From Streptomyces griseoviridis (GTDB lineage Bacteria > Actinomycetota > Actinomycetes > Streptomycetales > Streptomycetaceae), in contig NZ_CP029078.1 of the NCBI RefSeq assembly GCF_005222485.1, positions 4,863,501-4,927,500 on the forward strand: a DNA stretch of 64,000 nucleotides, in the 5' to 3' direction. The notes under the pieces are model-generated. The model did not search any database. It was not told where the DNA came from and saw only the letters and a list, made by a program, of their open reading frames with translations. Each line of letters opens with the position of its first letter. Positions within the stretch are counted from its first letter, which is position 1. Shown here one piece after another: positions 46,765 through 55,098 of this stretch. The translations under genes and the position numbers were made by a program.

Positions 46765-47225
46765 GCGCCGTCGAGGAGCGGCTCGTCGAGCTGGGGCTGA
46801 CCCTGCCCGACGTGGTGCCGCCGCTGGCGTCCTACCAGCCGGCCGTGCGCTCCGGCGGCTATGTGTACACCTCGGGCCAGCTGCCCATGGTGGACGGCAA
46901 ACTGCCCGTCACCGGGAAGGTCGGCGCCGAGGTCACCGCCGAGGAGGCCAAGGACCTCGCCCGTGTCTGCGCGCTGAACGCGCTGGCCGCCGTCAAGTCC
47001 GTGGCCGGCGACCTGGACCGCGTCGCGCGCGTGGTGAAGGTCGTGGGCTTCGTCGCCTCCGCCGCCGACTTCACCGGCCAGCCGGGTGTCGTCAACGGCG
47101 CGAGCGAACTGCTCGGCGAGGTCCTCGGCGAGAAGGGCGTGCACGCGCGCAGCGCGGTGGGCGTCGCGGTGCTGCCGCTGGACGCGCCGGTCGAGATCGA
47201 GATCCAGGTGGAACTGGTTCCGTAA
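46761..47225 (+). CDS. RidA family protein
   Basis: A 154-residue RidA/YjgF-like protein; RidA enzymes hydrolyse reactive enamine/imine intermediates. Visible are VRSGGYVYTSGQLP, NALAAVKSVAGDLDRVARVVKV and the end ARSAVGVAVLPLDAPVEIEI. The catalytic Arg sits in HARSAVG. GTG at 46761 overlaps the DUF4177 stop (GTGA). Confidence 0.9.
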   Translation: MSAVEERLVELGLTLPDVVPPLASYQPAVRSGGYVYTSGQLPMVDGKLPVTGKVGAEVTAEEAKDLARVCALNALAAVKSVAGDLDRVARVVKVVGFVASAADFTGQPGVVNGASELLGEVLGEKGVHARSAVGVAVLPLDAPVEIEIQVELVP

Positions 47226-47650
47226 CGGAGCCGACCGCGTCGACGGAGCCGACCGCGTCGACGGAGCCGACCGCGTCGACGGAGCCGACCGTGTCGACGG
47301 GCCGCGGCCGTGAACGGGTCGCGGCCGTGGGCTGGGCCGGGCCGCGGCCATGGGCTGGGCCGGAACCGACCCAGCGCCCTGGACAGGGCGGCGCCCGCCC
47401 GTGCCACCGGCAGGACCGCGCCCGCACGCGCCGCGGACAGGGCCACAACCGGCACCGGACCCGCGTCGGACCCGTACCGGACCCGCGTCGGACCCGTACC
47501 GGACCCGCGTCGGACCCGTACCGGACCCGCGCCGGACTCGCACCGGAGACGGCGCGGGAACCCGTCGGGGAGAAGGGCGCGGCGGCTGCTCAGGTCGCCC
47601 CGCTCCTGCCACCTCTCGAACATTCGCGCGCCACGGGATAGCCTCCGCCC
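47226..47650. repeat. Two tandem-repeat tracts between ridA and NUDIX gene
   Basis: Four copies of an 18-bp unit (ACGGAGCCGACCGCGTCG) lie at about 47225-47300. A second tract at about 47456-47532 alternates the 11-mers CGGACCCGCGT and CGGACCCGTAC about seven times. No gene is supported in these 425 bases. Unit lengths of 18 and 11 bp and no spacer structure rule out a CRISPR array. Confidence 0.75.
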
Positions 47651-48571
47651 ATGGCGAATGGGCAGTGGTTCCCGCAGGACTGGCCGGAACGTATCCGCGC
47701 GCTCGCGCGGGGCACGCTCACCCCGGTCGTCCCCAAGCGGGCCGCCACCGTCATGCTCCTCAAGGACGCCGGCCAGGCCGCCACCGACCCGGCCGCCGGA
47801 CCCGCCGTCCACATGCTGCGCAGACGCGCCTCCATGGCCTTCGCCGGAGGCGCGTACGCGTATCCGGGCGGCGGCGTCGACCCGCGCGACGAGGAGCGCG
47901 GCATCCGCTGGGCGGGCCCCACGCGCGCGTGGTGGGCGCGACGGCTCGACGTCGACGAGGTCGCCGCCCAGGCGATCGTCTGCGCCGCCGTGCGCGAGAC
48001 GTACGAGGAGGCCGGCGTCCTGCTCGCGGGGGAGACCCCCGACACCGTGGTCGGCGACACCACCGGCGCCGGCTGGGAGGAGGACCGCGCGGCCCTGGTC
48101 GACCGGGAGCTGTCCTTCGCGGAGTTCCTCGACCGGCGCGGGCTGGTGCTCCGCTCGGACCTGCTGGGCGCCTGGACCCGCTGGATCACCCCGGAGTTCG
48201 AGTCCCGCCGCTACGACACGTTCTTCTTCGTGGCCGCCCTCCCGCCCGGACAGCGCACCCGCAACGCCTCCACGGAGGCCGACCGCACCGTGTGGATCCG
48301 CCCCGAGGAGGCCGCCGCCGGGTACGAGCGCGGCGAGCTGCTGATGATGCCGCCCACCATCGCCACCCTGCGCCAGCTGATCCCCTACGGCTGTGCGGCC
48401 GACGCCCTCGCCGCGGCGCCCGCCCGCGACCTCACGCCGGTCCTCGCGCGGGCACGCATCGAAGACGCGGCCGGCGGCGCGGGCGGCGGCATCGTGCTGA
48501 CCTGGCCGGGACACGACGAGTTCACCCGGCGCATCCCGACCGACCTGCCCACCGGTGGAGCCTCCGCATGA
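47651..48571 (+). CDS. NUDIX hydrolase
   Basis: A 306-residue NUDIX enzyme that would hydrolyse a nucleoside-diphosphate-linked or CoA-type substrate. The NUDIX box is split: YPGGGVDPRDEE, then about 30 inserted residues with WWARRLDV, then AAVRETYEEAGVLL. This insertion and length resemble the eukaryotic NUDT19-like/RNA-decapping group. Preceding it KRAATVMLLKD starts the fold. Its stop overlaps the next gene by four bases. Confidence 0.85.
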   Translation: MANGQWFPQDWPERIRALARGTLTPVVPKRAATVMLLKDAGQAATDPAAGPAVHMLRRRASMAFAGGAYAYPGGGVDPRDEERGIRWAGPTRAWWARRLDVDEVAAQAIVCAAVRETYEEAGVLLAGETPDTVVGDTTGAGWEEDRAALVDRELSFAEFLDRRGLVLRSDLLGAWTRWITPEFESRRYDTFFFVAALPPGQRTRNASTEADRTVWIRPEEAAAGYERGELLMMPPTIATLRQLIPYGCAADALAAAPARDLTPVLARARIEDAAGGAGGGIVLTWPGHDEFTRRIPTDLPTGGASA

Positions 48572-49398
48572 CCGACGCAAGCGCCCTTCCCGGCCGGCCC
48601 CGCGGCACAGTCCTCTCGGGGCCCGCCACCGCGCGCGCGGTCAACGTCCTGGCGCCGAACCCGTCGCCGATGACCCTGGACGGCACCAACACCTGGCTGC
48701 TCGCCGAGCCGGACTCCGACCTCGCCGTCGTCGTCGACCCCGGCCCGCTGGACGAGGGCCACCTGCGGGCCGTCCTGGACACCGCGGAGCGGGCCGGCCG
48801 GCGGGTCGCGCTCACCCTGCTCACCCACGGCCACCCCGACCACGCGGAGGGCGCCGCCCGCTTCGCCGAACTGACCGGCACGAAGGTGCGGGCCCTCGAC
48901 CCGGCGCTGCGGCTCGGGGACGAGGGACTCGCCGCCGGGGACGTGGTCACCGTCGGCGGCCTCGAACTGCGGGTCGTGCCCACCCCCGGCCACACCTCGG
49001 ACTCCCTCTGCTTCCACCTCCCGGCCGACGGCGCGGTCCTCACCGGCGACACCGTCCTCGGGCGCGGCACGACGGTCGTGGCGCACCCGGACGGCCGTCT
49101 GGGCGACTACCTGGACTCGCTGCGCAGGCTGCGCTCCCTCACGGTCGACGACGGCGTCCACACCGTCCTGCCGGGCCACGGGCCCGTCCTGGAGGACGCC
49201 CAGGGCGTCGTGGAGTTCTACCTCGCCCACCGCGCGCACCGGCTCGCCCAGGTGGAGACGGCGGTCGAGGACGGCCACGGCAGCCCGGCGGAGGTCGTCG
49301 CGCACGTCTACGCGGACGTCGACCGCGCCCTGTGGCCCGCGGCGGAACTGTCGGTACGGGCCCAACTGGACTACCTGCGCGAGCACGGCATCATCTAG
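48568..49398 (+). CDS. Metallo-beta-lactamase fold hydrolase
   Basis: A 276-residue enzyme with the metal-binding motifs LTHGHPDHAEGA (HxHxDH), PTPGHTSDS, TGDTVLGRGT and LPGHGPVLED in order, like LACTB2 hydrolases. The beginning NPSPMTLDGTNTWLL is typical of that group. ATG at 48568 overlaps the NUDIX stop (ATGA), so the two act in the same operon. The substrate is unknown; LACTB2 relatives can cleave RNA. Confidence 0.9.
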   Translation: MTDASALPGRPRGTVLSGPATARAVNVLAPNPSPMTLDGTNTWLLAEPDSDLAVVVDPGPLDEGHLRAVLDTAERAGRRVALTLLTHGHPDHAEGAARFAELTGTKVRALDPALRLGDEGLAAGDVVTVGGLELRVVPTPGHTSDSLCFHLPADGAVLTGDTVLGRGTTVVAHPDGRLGDYLDSLRRLRSLTVDDGVHTVLPGHGPVLEDAQGVVEFYLAHRAHRLAQVETAVEDGHGSPAEVVAHVYADVDRALWPAAELSVRAQLDYLREHGII

Positions 49399-49400
49399 GG

Positions 49401-49484
49401 CCCGTCGCCCGTCGCCCGTCGCCCGTCGCCCGTCGCCCGTCGCCCGTCGCCCGTCGCCCGTCGCCCGTCAGCCGTCAGCCGTCA
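49401..49484. repeat. Heptanucleotide tandem repeat between converging genes
   Basis: Nine perfect CCCGTCG units (49401-49463) followed by three variants ending GTCA. The tract fills the whole gap between the stops of the metallo-beta-lactamase gene and the nucleotidyltransferase gene. Copy number probably varies between strains. Confidence 0.85.
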
Positions 49485-50441
49485 GGACGGACCCTGGGGT
49501 GTCCCGGTTCCGTGCACGCGCGCGTACTCGGCGGCGAGCCAGGGGCCGAGGTCGTCGACGTAGTGCCGCAGCACGGCGGGATCGCCGTCCGGCTCGGCGC
49601 CGAGCAGGGCCGCCGCGCGCATCTCCCCGGCCCGGTCCTCGTAGTACGTCCCAAAGACCTCGGCCATCTCGGAGAGGTCGCTCGTCCAGCCGTTCCAGCG
49701 GGGCATGACGAGCGTGAACCCGGTGCGCACCAGACGGCGGGACAGGGACCGCACCAGGGCCCGTCGCGCCCGGTCCGTGTCCTCGGGTTCCTCGGGCTTC
49801 CCGGATTTCCCGGGCTCCCCTGTCTCCCCGGTGGCCGCGGCGGTTTCGAGGGCCTCGACGCGGCTCCGCCAGCCCGGCAGCAGGGTCGCCAGGTCGCTGT
49901 TGGTCCCGCGGGCCAGGCGGCTGTCGGGGCGGTAGCGCGGAAGGTACTCGGCGAGGTCGTCGCCGAGCAGCGGCGTGCACAGGCAGGCCACGAACCAGCC
50001 GAGGTCGTACGTCTCGTCGTCGCTCAGCAGCCGCGCCCTGCTGTGGACGAGCGTGTCGACGCCGTCGACCTGCGGGAACTCCCGGTCGACGGCCGCGTCC
50101 ACGGCACGCGCGGTCTCCCGGTCGGCGTCCGTGGGCTCCTCGCGCAGGGCGACGAGCAGATCCAGGTCGGAGCGGCCCACGCGGGCGGTGCCGCGCGGCA
50201 CCGAGCCGTACAGGTAGGCGCTGTGCAGCCGGGTCCCGAAGGCGTCCAGGATCCGGTCCCGCGCGCTCGCGACGGCCGGCCTGAACGCGTCCGGCACGCG
50301 CGCGAGGGAGCCCTCACGGGCGATGTACCCCTGGGCGTCGAGCCCTCTGACGCCCCCTCGGACGCCTTCCGGGGCGCCACGCCGGGCATCGAGCCCTCCG
50401 GAGGGGGCCCTTTCGGCCGGGGGCCGCGGTGATTCAGCCAT
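49482..50441 (-). CDS. Nucleotidyltransferase domain protein
   Basis: A 319-residue protein with the Pol-beta-like nucleotidyltransferase motif YLYGSVPRGTARVGRSDLDLLV (about 76-97; GS and DxD metal ligands), then AVDREFPQVDGVDTLVHS. The C-terminal half is helical and resembles aminoglycoside/MNT-type substrate domains. An acidic low-complexity insert (EPGKSGKPEEPEDT) lies near 205. It could modify a small molecule or protein with AMP; the target is unknown. Its first 35 residues are poorly defined, so a later start is possible. Confidence 0.75.
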   Translation of the reverse strand: MAESPRPPAERAPSGGLDARRGAPEGVRGGVRGLDAQGYIAREGSLARVPDAFRPAVASARDRILDAFGTRLHSAYLYGSVPRGTARVGRSDLDLLVALREEPTDADRETARAVDAAVDREFPQVDGVDTLVHSRARLLSDDETYDLGWFVACLCTPLLGDDLAEYLPRYRPDSRLARGTNSDLATLLPGWRSRVEALETAAATGETGEPGKSGKPEEPEDTDRARRALVRSLSRRLVRTGFTLVMPRWNGWTSDLSEMAEVFGTYYEDRAGEMRAAALLGAEPDGDPAVLRHYVDDLGPWLAAEYARVHGTGTPQGPS

Positions 50442-50587
50442 GGGGCCACTCTGCCAAGCCGGGCCCGCCCGGCGCCCGCGGGGCGGGTCCGGGCGAGTTC
50501 CCGGACACGATCCGGGGTGATCAGGTGGTGGTGATCAAGTGATCAGGTGATCGAGTGATCAGGGGCGCGGGTCAGCGAGTCAGCTGG

Positions 50588-51262
50588 TCAGCGGGAGCGC
50601 TTGGCGAGCCGCTCCACGTCGAGCAGGATCACGGCCCGCGCCTCCAGGCGCAGCCAGCCGCGCTGTGCGAAGTCGGCCAGCGCCTTGTTCACCGTCTCGC
50701 GGGAGGCGCCGACCAGCTGGGCCAGCTCCTCCTGGGTGAGGTCGTGGACGACGTGGATGCCCTCCTCGGACTGCACACCGAACCGGCGCGACAGGTCGAG
50801 CAGGGCGCGCGCGACCCGGCCGGGCACGTCGGAGAAGACCAGGTCGGACATCTGGTCGTTGGTCTTGCGCAGCCGCCGGGCGACGGCGCGCAGCAGGGCG
50901 CCCGCGACCTCGGGGCGAACGTTGAGCCAGGGCTGGAGGTCGCCGTGGCCGAGGCCGAGCAGCTTCACCTCGGTCAGCGCGGTGGCGGTCGCGGTGCGCG
51001 GGCCCGGGTCGAACAGCGACAGCTCGCCGATCAGCTCGCCGGGACCGACGACGGCGAGCATGTTCTCGCGGCCGTCGGGGGACGTGCGGTGCAGCTTCAC
51101 CTTGCCCTCGGTGACGACGTAGAGCCGGTCACCGGGGTCGCCCTCGTGGAAAAGCGAGTCGCCACGCGCGAGGGTCACCTCACTCATGGAGGCGCGGAGA
51201 TCCGCGGCCTGCTCGTCGTCGAGCGCCGCGAAAAGCGGGTTGCGCCGCAGAACGTCGTCCAC
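50588..51262 (-). CDS. crp: cAMP receptor protein Crp
   Basis: A 224-residue Crp/Fnr regulator. The cNMP-binding domain shows GDRLYVVTEGKVKL, GELIGELSLFDPGPRTATA (phosphate-binding cassette with Glu and Arg), and the C-terminal winged HTH TQEELAQLVGASRETVNKAL. Length, HTH and gene neighbourhood (nth, marP, acs) match the Streptomyces Crp that controls germination and antibiotic synthesis. GTG at 51262 follows AAGGAGAG; the frame is open further upstream but crosses the promoter. A Crp-type palindrome lies about 90 bases upstream. Confidence 0.92.
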   Translation of the reverse strand: MDDVLRRNPLFAALDDEQAADLRASMSEVTLARGDSLFHEGDPGDRLYVVTEGKVKLHRTSPDGRENMLAVVGPGELIGELSLFDPGPRTATATALTEVKLLGLGHGDLQPWLNVRPEVAGALLRAVARRLRKTNDQMSDLVFSDVPGRVARALLDLSRRFGVQSEEGIHVVHDLTQEELAQLVGASRETVNKALADFAQRGWLRLEARAVILLDVERLAKRSR

Positions 51263-51350
51263 GAGTACTCTCCTTGTCGTCCTGCTCAGGGGATGTTTTC
51301 CCCCACTTGCCAAGGGACCGTGCTCCTTATTTTGCCGGACGGTCCAAACA

Positions 51351-51364
51351 GTGTGATCTGTCAC
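51351..51364. promoter_or_regulatory. Candidate Crp site in the crp promoter
   Basis: GTGTGATCTGTCAC fits GTG(N6)GNCAC, the consensus I recall for Streptomyces Crp, and lies in a perfect palindrome TGTGA-TCTG-TCACA. It is 89 bases upstream of the crp start in the only intergenic space, fitting autoregulation, and could also affect the divergent nth gene. Confidence 0.6.
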
Positions 51365-51481
51365 AAGGATGCCGCACTGGTGTGCTGAGGTACGCGGCAG
51401 GGGTCCAATCGGGGTCCGATCTCCCGGCTCAGGAGCGGATGTCAGTGCCGGGCTCTAGGCTGGCCGGGTGTCCAAATCGCG

Positions 51482-52642
51482 GTGAGAGCACAGGCCAAGG
51501 GGGCTGCGCGGGTGGTTGTACGTCGTGATTCCGCCGTGGGCGAACAAGCGCCCGACGGAGGAAGGAAACCGGCAAAAGCAGCAAGGACGGCGGCGGCCGG
51601 GAAGGGGCCCGCCGAGGAGAAGCCGACGGCCGGGAAGGCGCCCGTCAAGAAGACGGCGTCGGCCGAGAAGACACCGGCCGAGAAGCCCGCGGCCAAGACG
51701 GCGGCGGCCAAGAAGCCCGCTGCTAACGCGGCGTCGGCCGAGAAGCCCGCTGCCGAGAAGACCGCCGTCAAGAAGGCACCGGCGAAGAAGTCCGCCGTCA
51801 AGAAGGCGGCTCCGGCGCGGAAGGCGGTCGCGGAGGCGGCGCCCGCGGCAGCCGTCGCGCCCCCCGGCGGCGAGTCGCACGCCGCGCTGGTGCGCCGGGC
51901 CCGGCGGATCGACCGCGAGCTGGCCGAGGTCTACCCGTACGCCCACCCCGAGCTGGACTTCGAGAACCCCTTCCAACTGGTCGTCGCCACCGTCCTGTCC
52001 GCGCAGACGACCGACCTGAGGGTCAACCAGACCACCCCGGCGCTGTTCGCCAAGTACCCCACCCCCGAGGACCTGGCCGCCGCCGTCCCGGAGGAGGTCG
52101 AGGAGATCCTCCGGCCCACCGGGTTCTTCCGGGCGAAGACGAAGTCCGTCATAGGGCTGTCCAAGGCCCTCGCCGAGCAGTTCGGCGGTGAGGTGCCCGG
52201 CCGCCTCGAAGACCTCGTCAAGTTGCCCGGCGTCGGCCGCAAGACCGCGTTCGTCGTGCTCGGCAACGCCTTCGGGCGGCCCGGCATCACCGTGGACACG
52301 CACTTCCAGCGGCTGGTGCGGCGCTGGCAGTGGACGGCCGAGACCGAGCCCGACAAGATCGAGGCCGCCGTCGGCGCGCTGTTCCCCAAGAGCGACTGGA
52401 CGATGCTCTCGCACCACGTGATCTTCCACGGCCGCCGCATCTGCCACGCCCGCAAGCCCGCCTGCGGCGCCTGCCCCATCGCCCCGCTCTGCCCGGCCTA
52501 CGGCGAGGGCGAGACGGACCCCGAGAAGGCGAAGAAGCTGCTCAAGTACGAGAAGGGCGGCTTCCCCGGCCAGCGCCTCAACCCGCCGCAGTCCTACCTC
52601 GACGCGGGCGGCAGGCCGGCCCCGCCGGCGGCGGCCGGATGA
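51482..52642 (+). CDS. nth: Endonuclease III with Lys/Ala-rich tail
   Basis: A base-excision-repair glycosylase/AP lyase for oxidised pyrimidines. From about residue 135 the fold is standard: [13 protein letters not shown], helix-hairpin-helix with catalytic lysine [18 protein letters not shown] (catalytic Asp), and the 4Fe-4S cluster [17 protein letters not shown]. The first 130 residues are a histone H1-like tail of KKAPAKK/AEKPAA repeats, probably binding DNA non-specifically. GTG at 51482 gives the full tail; GTG at 51512 is an alternative. Divergent from crp. Confidence 0.92.
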   Translation: MRAQAKGAARVVVRRDSAVGEQAPDGGRKPAKAARTAAAGKGPAEEKPTAGKAPVKKTASAEKTPAEKPAAKTAAAKKPAANAASAEKPAAEKTAVKKAPAKKSAVKKAAPARKAVAEAAPAAAVAPPGGESHAALVRRARRIDRELAEVYPYAHPELDFENPFQLVVATVLSAQTTDLRVNQTTPALFAKYPTPEDLAAAVPEEVEEILRPTGFFRAKTKSVIGLSKALAEQFGGEVPGRLEDLVKLPGVGRKTAFVVLGNAFGRPGITVDTHFQRLVRRWQWTAETEPDKIEAAVGALFPKSDWTMLSHHVIFHGRRICHARKPACGACPIAPLCPAYGEGETDPEKAKKLLKYEKGGFPGQRLNPPQSYLDAGGRPAPPAAAG

Positions 52643-52742
52643 CGGCACGGGCTGCACGGCGAACAGCGGAGCGACCGGCGGCCGGGCCGGCGGAGCGATC
52701 GGGGGGCGGTCACGCGTGGGACACGTCGGAACGGGGGCGGCG

Positions 52743-53438
52743 ATGAGGCGGGCGGGTCACGCACGGGCCGGATCGGCGGAGATCAGCAGGGACGGCCTGC
52801 CCGACTGGCTCGACCCGGTGGTGCGGGCCGCCGACACGGTCGAGCCGGCGCAGCTCAGCCGCTTCCTGCCGCCCGAGGACGGAGCGGGCAGGCAGTCGGC
52901 GGTGCTGATCCTCTTCGGCGACGGAGCGCGCGGCCCCGAACTGCTCCTCATGGAGCGTTCCAGCTCGCTGCGCTCGCACGCGGGCCAACCCTCCTTCCCC
53001 GGCGGCTCCCTCGACCCCGAGGACGGCGATCCCGGGGCGGACGGGCCGCTGTGGGCCGCGCTGCGCGAGGCCGAGGAGGAGACCGGCCTCGACCCGTCGG
53101 GCGTCCAGATCTTCGGTGTGCTGCCCCGCCTCTACATCCCCGTCAGCGGCTTCGTGGTGACGCCGGTGCTCGGCTGGTGGCGGACCCCGAGCCCGGTCGG
53201 CGTGGTCGATCCGGCCGAGACGGCACGGGTGTTCACGGTTCCCGTGGCGGATCTCACGGATCCGGCCAACCGTGCGACGGCCGAGCACCCCAGCGGCCAC
53301 CGAGGCCCGGCATTCCTGGTCGAATCGGCCCTGGTGTGGGGCTTCACGGCCGGAATCATCGACCGTCTGCTGCACTACGCGGGCTGGGAGAGGCCCTGGG
53401 ACCACACGAAGCGGGTGCCACTCGACTGGCGGTCGTGA
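52743..53438 (+). CDS. NUDIX CoA pyrophosphatase-like hydrolase
   Basis: A 231-residue NUDIX enzyme with the NudL/CoA-ase signature LLMERSSSLRSHAGQPSFPG followed by the NUDIX box ending ALREAEEETGLDPSG. Such enzymes cleave CoA or its derivatives. ATG at 52743 (MRRAGHARAG) is preferred because GGGGGCGGCG precedes it; a GTG at 52716 is possible. Follows nth by about 100 bases and precedes the MarP-like gene. Confidence 0.88.
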   Translation: MRRAGHARAGSAEISRDGLPDWLDPVVRAADTVEPAQLSRFLPPEDGAGRQSAVLILFGDGARGPELLLMERSSSLRSHAGQPSFPGGSLDPEDGDPGADGPLWAALREAEEETGLDPSGVQIFGVLPRLYIPVSGFVVTPVLGWWRTPSPVGVVDPAETARVFTVPVADLTDPANRATAEHPSGHRGPAFLVESALVWGFTAGIIDRLLHYAGWERPWDHTKRVPLDWRS

Positions 53439-53486
53439 CAGGGTGTCTGCCGTGCTCTGTTCGGTGGCGAGGCGAGGCAAATAGCG

Positions 53487-54686
53487 GTGAACGTGCTGGA
53501 CATCCTGTTGCTGCTCGCCGCTGTGTGGTTCGCGGTCGTCGGCTACCGGCAGGGATTCGTGGTCGGCATCCTGTCGGTGACCGGTTTCCTGGGCGGCGGC
53601 CTCGTGGCCGTGTACCTCCTCCCGGTCCTCTGGGACGTGCTGACGGACGGCGCGGAGGTGAGCACGACCGCCGCCGTCGCCGCGGTCGTCATCGTCATCG
53701 TCTGCGCCTCCGTCGGCCAGGCCCTGACCACCCACCTCGGCAACAAGCTGCGCCGCTACATCACCTGGTCCCCGGCGCGCGCGCTGGACGCGACCGGCGG
53801 CGCCCTGGTCAACGTGGTGGCGATGCTGCTCGTCGCCTGGCTGATCGGCTCCGCACTCGCCGGGACGACGCTGCCGACGCTCGGCAAGGAGGTGCGCAGC
53901 TCCAAGGTGCTCCTCGGGGTCTCCCGGGCGCTGCCCACCCAGGCCGACAACTGGTTCGCCGACTTCTCCTCGGTCCTCGCCCAGAACGGCTTCCCGCAGG
54001 TCTTCAGCCCGTTCTCCAACGAGCCCATCACCGACGTCCAGCCGCCCGACCCGGCCCTGGCCGGCAGCAAGGTGGCCGCCGCCGCGAAGAACTCCATTGT
54101 CAAGGTGACCGGCACCGCGCAGAGCTGCGGCAAGGTCCTCGAAGGCTCCGGGTTCGTCTTCGCCGACCGGCGCGTGATGACCAACGCGCACGTGGTCGGC
54201 GGGGTCGACGAGCCCGTCGTCCAGATCGGCGGTGAGGGCCGGCGCTACGACGCGAGGGTCGTCCTCTACGACTGGCGCCGCGACATCGCCGTCCTCGACG
54301 TGCCCGATCTGGACGCGCCCGCGCTGAAGTTCGCGTCGTCGGACGCGCGCAGCAGCGACAGCGCGATCGTGGCCGGCTTCCCGGAGAACGGCGCGTACGA
54401 CGTCCGCTCGGCCCGGGTGCGCGGCCGGGTGATGGCCAACGGCCCCGACATCTACCACCGCGGCACCGTGCGCCGCGACGTGTACTCGCTGTACGCGATG
54501 GTCCGTCAGGGCAACTCGGGCGGCCCGCTGCTCACCCCGGAAGGACGGGTGTACGGCGTGGTCTTCGCCAAGTCCCGGGACGACGCCGACACCGGATACG
54601 CCCTGACCGCGGACGAGATCCAGGACGACATCACCCAGGGGCGCACGGCGAACCAGCAGGTGGACAGCGACAGCTGCGCACTCTGA
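53487..54686 (+). CDS. MarP-like membrane serine protease
   Basis: A 399-residue protein: four N-terminal membrane helices of the CvpA type (MNVLDILLLLAAVWFAVVGY, then three more to about residue 125) and an extracytoplasmic trypsin-like domain with the triad His in MTNAHVVGG, Asp in RRDIAVLDV and Ser in RQGNSGGPLL. Mycobacterial MarP, the model for this family, is required for acid resistance. A cysteine pair (QSCGK, DSCAL) may be a redox switch as in MarP. Confidence 0.92.
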   Translation: MNVLDILLLLAAVWFAVVGYRQGFVVGILSVTGFLGGGLVAVYLLPVLWDVLTDGAEVSTTAAVAAVVIVIVCASVGQALTTHLGNKLRRYITWSPARALDATGGALVNVVAMLLVAWLIGSALAGTTLPTLGKEVRSSKVLLGVSRALPTQADNWFADFSSVLAQNGFPQVFSPFSNEPITDVQPPDPALAGSKVAAAAKNSIVKVTGTAQSCGKVLEGSGFVFADRRVMTNAHVVGGVDEPVVQIGGEGRRYDARVVLYDWRRDIAVLDVPDLDAPALKFASSDARSSDSAIVAGFPENGAYDVRSARVRGRVMANGPDIYHRGTVRRDVYSLYAMVRQGNSGGPLLTPEGRVYGVVFAKSRDDADTGYALTADEIQDDITQGRTANQQVDSDSCAL

Positions 54687-54788
54687 CCTCGCTGACGGGT
54701 CGGTGGGTGAAGGTCCGACGGCCCCTTGACGGGCCGTCGGACGGGGTGCGCGGGCCGCCGGCGGACCCTTCTGAGGATCCTCGGCGGG

Positions 54789-54971
54789 TCAGCCGCGCGG
54801 GTGGCGCAGCCGTACCGAGACCCAGCGGGCCCGGCGGCGCAGAATGCGCGGAATCCCCACGCGCGGATCGGTCTCCGTCGCCTGCGGGGAGCCGTCTCGT
54901 TGGTGGGGGCTCAGGCCGCCCACTGTGCGGCGATTGCGTGCTACGTCACTGTAGTCGTGCGTCCAGCCCAT
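54789..54971 (-). CDS. Small conserved basic protein
   Basis: A 60-residue basic protein (MGWTHDYSDVARNRRTVGG at the start, ending RWVSVRLRHPRG). The compositional pattern looks coding and I recall similar small proteins in other Streptomyces at this position, but the ribosome site is weak. The frame is also open from 55037. No known function. Confidence 0.5.
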   Translation of the reverse strand: MGWTHDYSDVARNRRTVGGLSPHQRDGSPQATETDPRVGIPRILRRRARWVSVRLRHPRG

Positions 54972-55098
54972 ACCCGGACGTCTGCCCCCGGCCCAAGGTC
55001 GATAACCTCCCCGCGGGGCCCCAATTGGCCTATGCACGAGGCAAGCCGTGTCCGTGGAACAGGTGTTCAGATCCGGATAGCGGGCGGGTCCCGGCCGG

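Noticed and set aside
47225..47532. Possible CRISPR array
   Set aside because: Units are 18 and 11 bp, directly abutting, without unique spacers, and no cas gene is nearby.
49401..49484. Possible CRISPR or iteron origin
   Set aside because: The 7-bp units have no spacers and no replication gene is adjacent; it is a simple sequence repeat.
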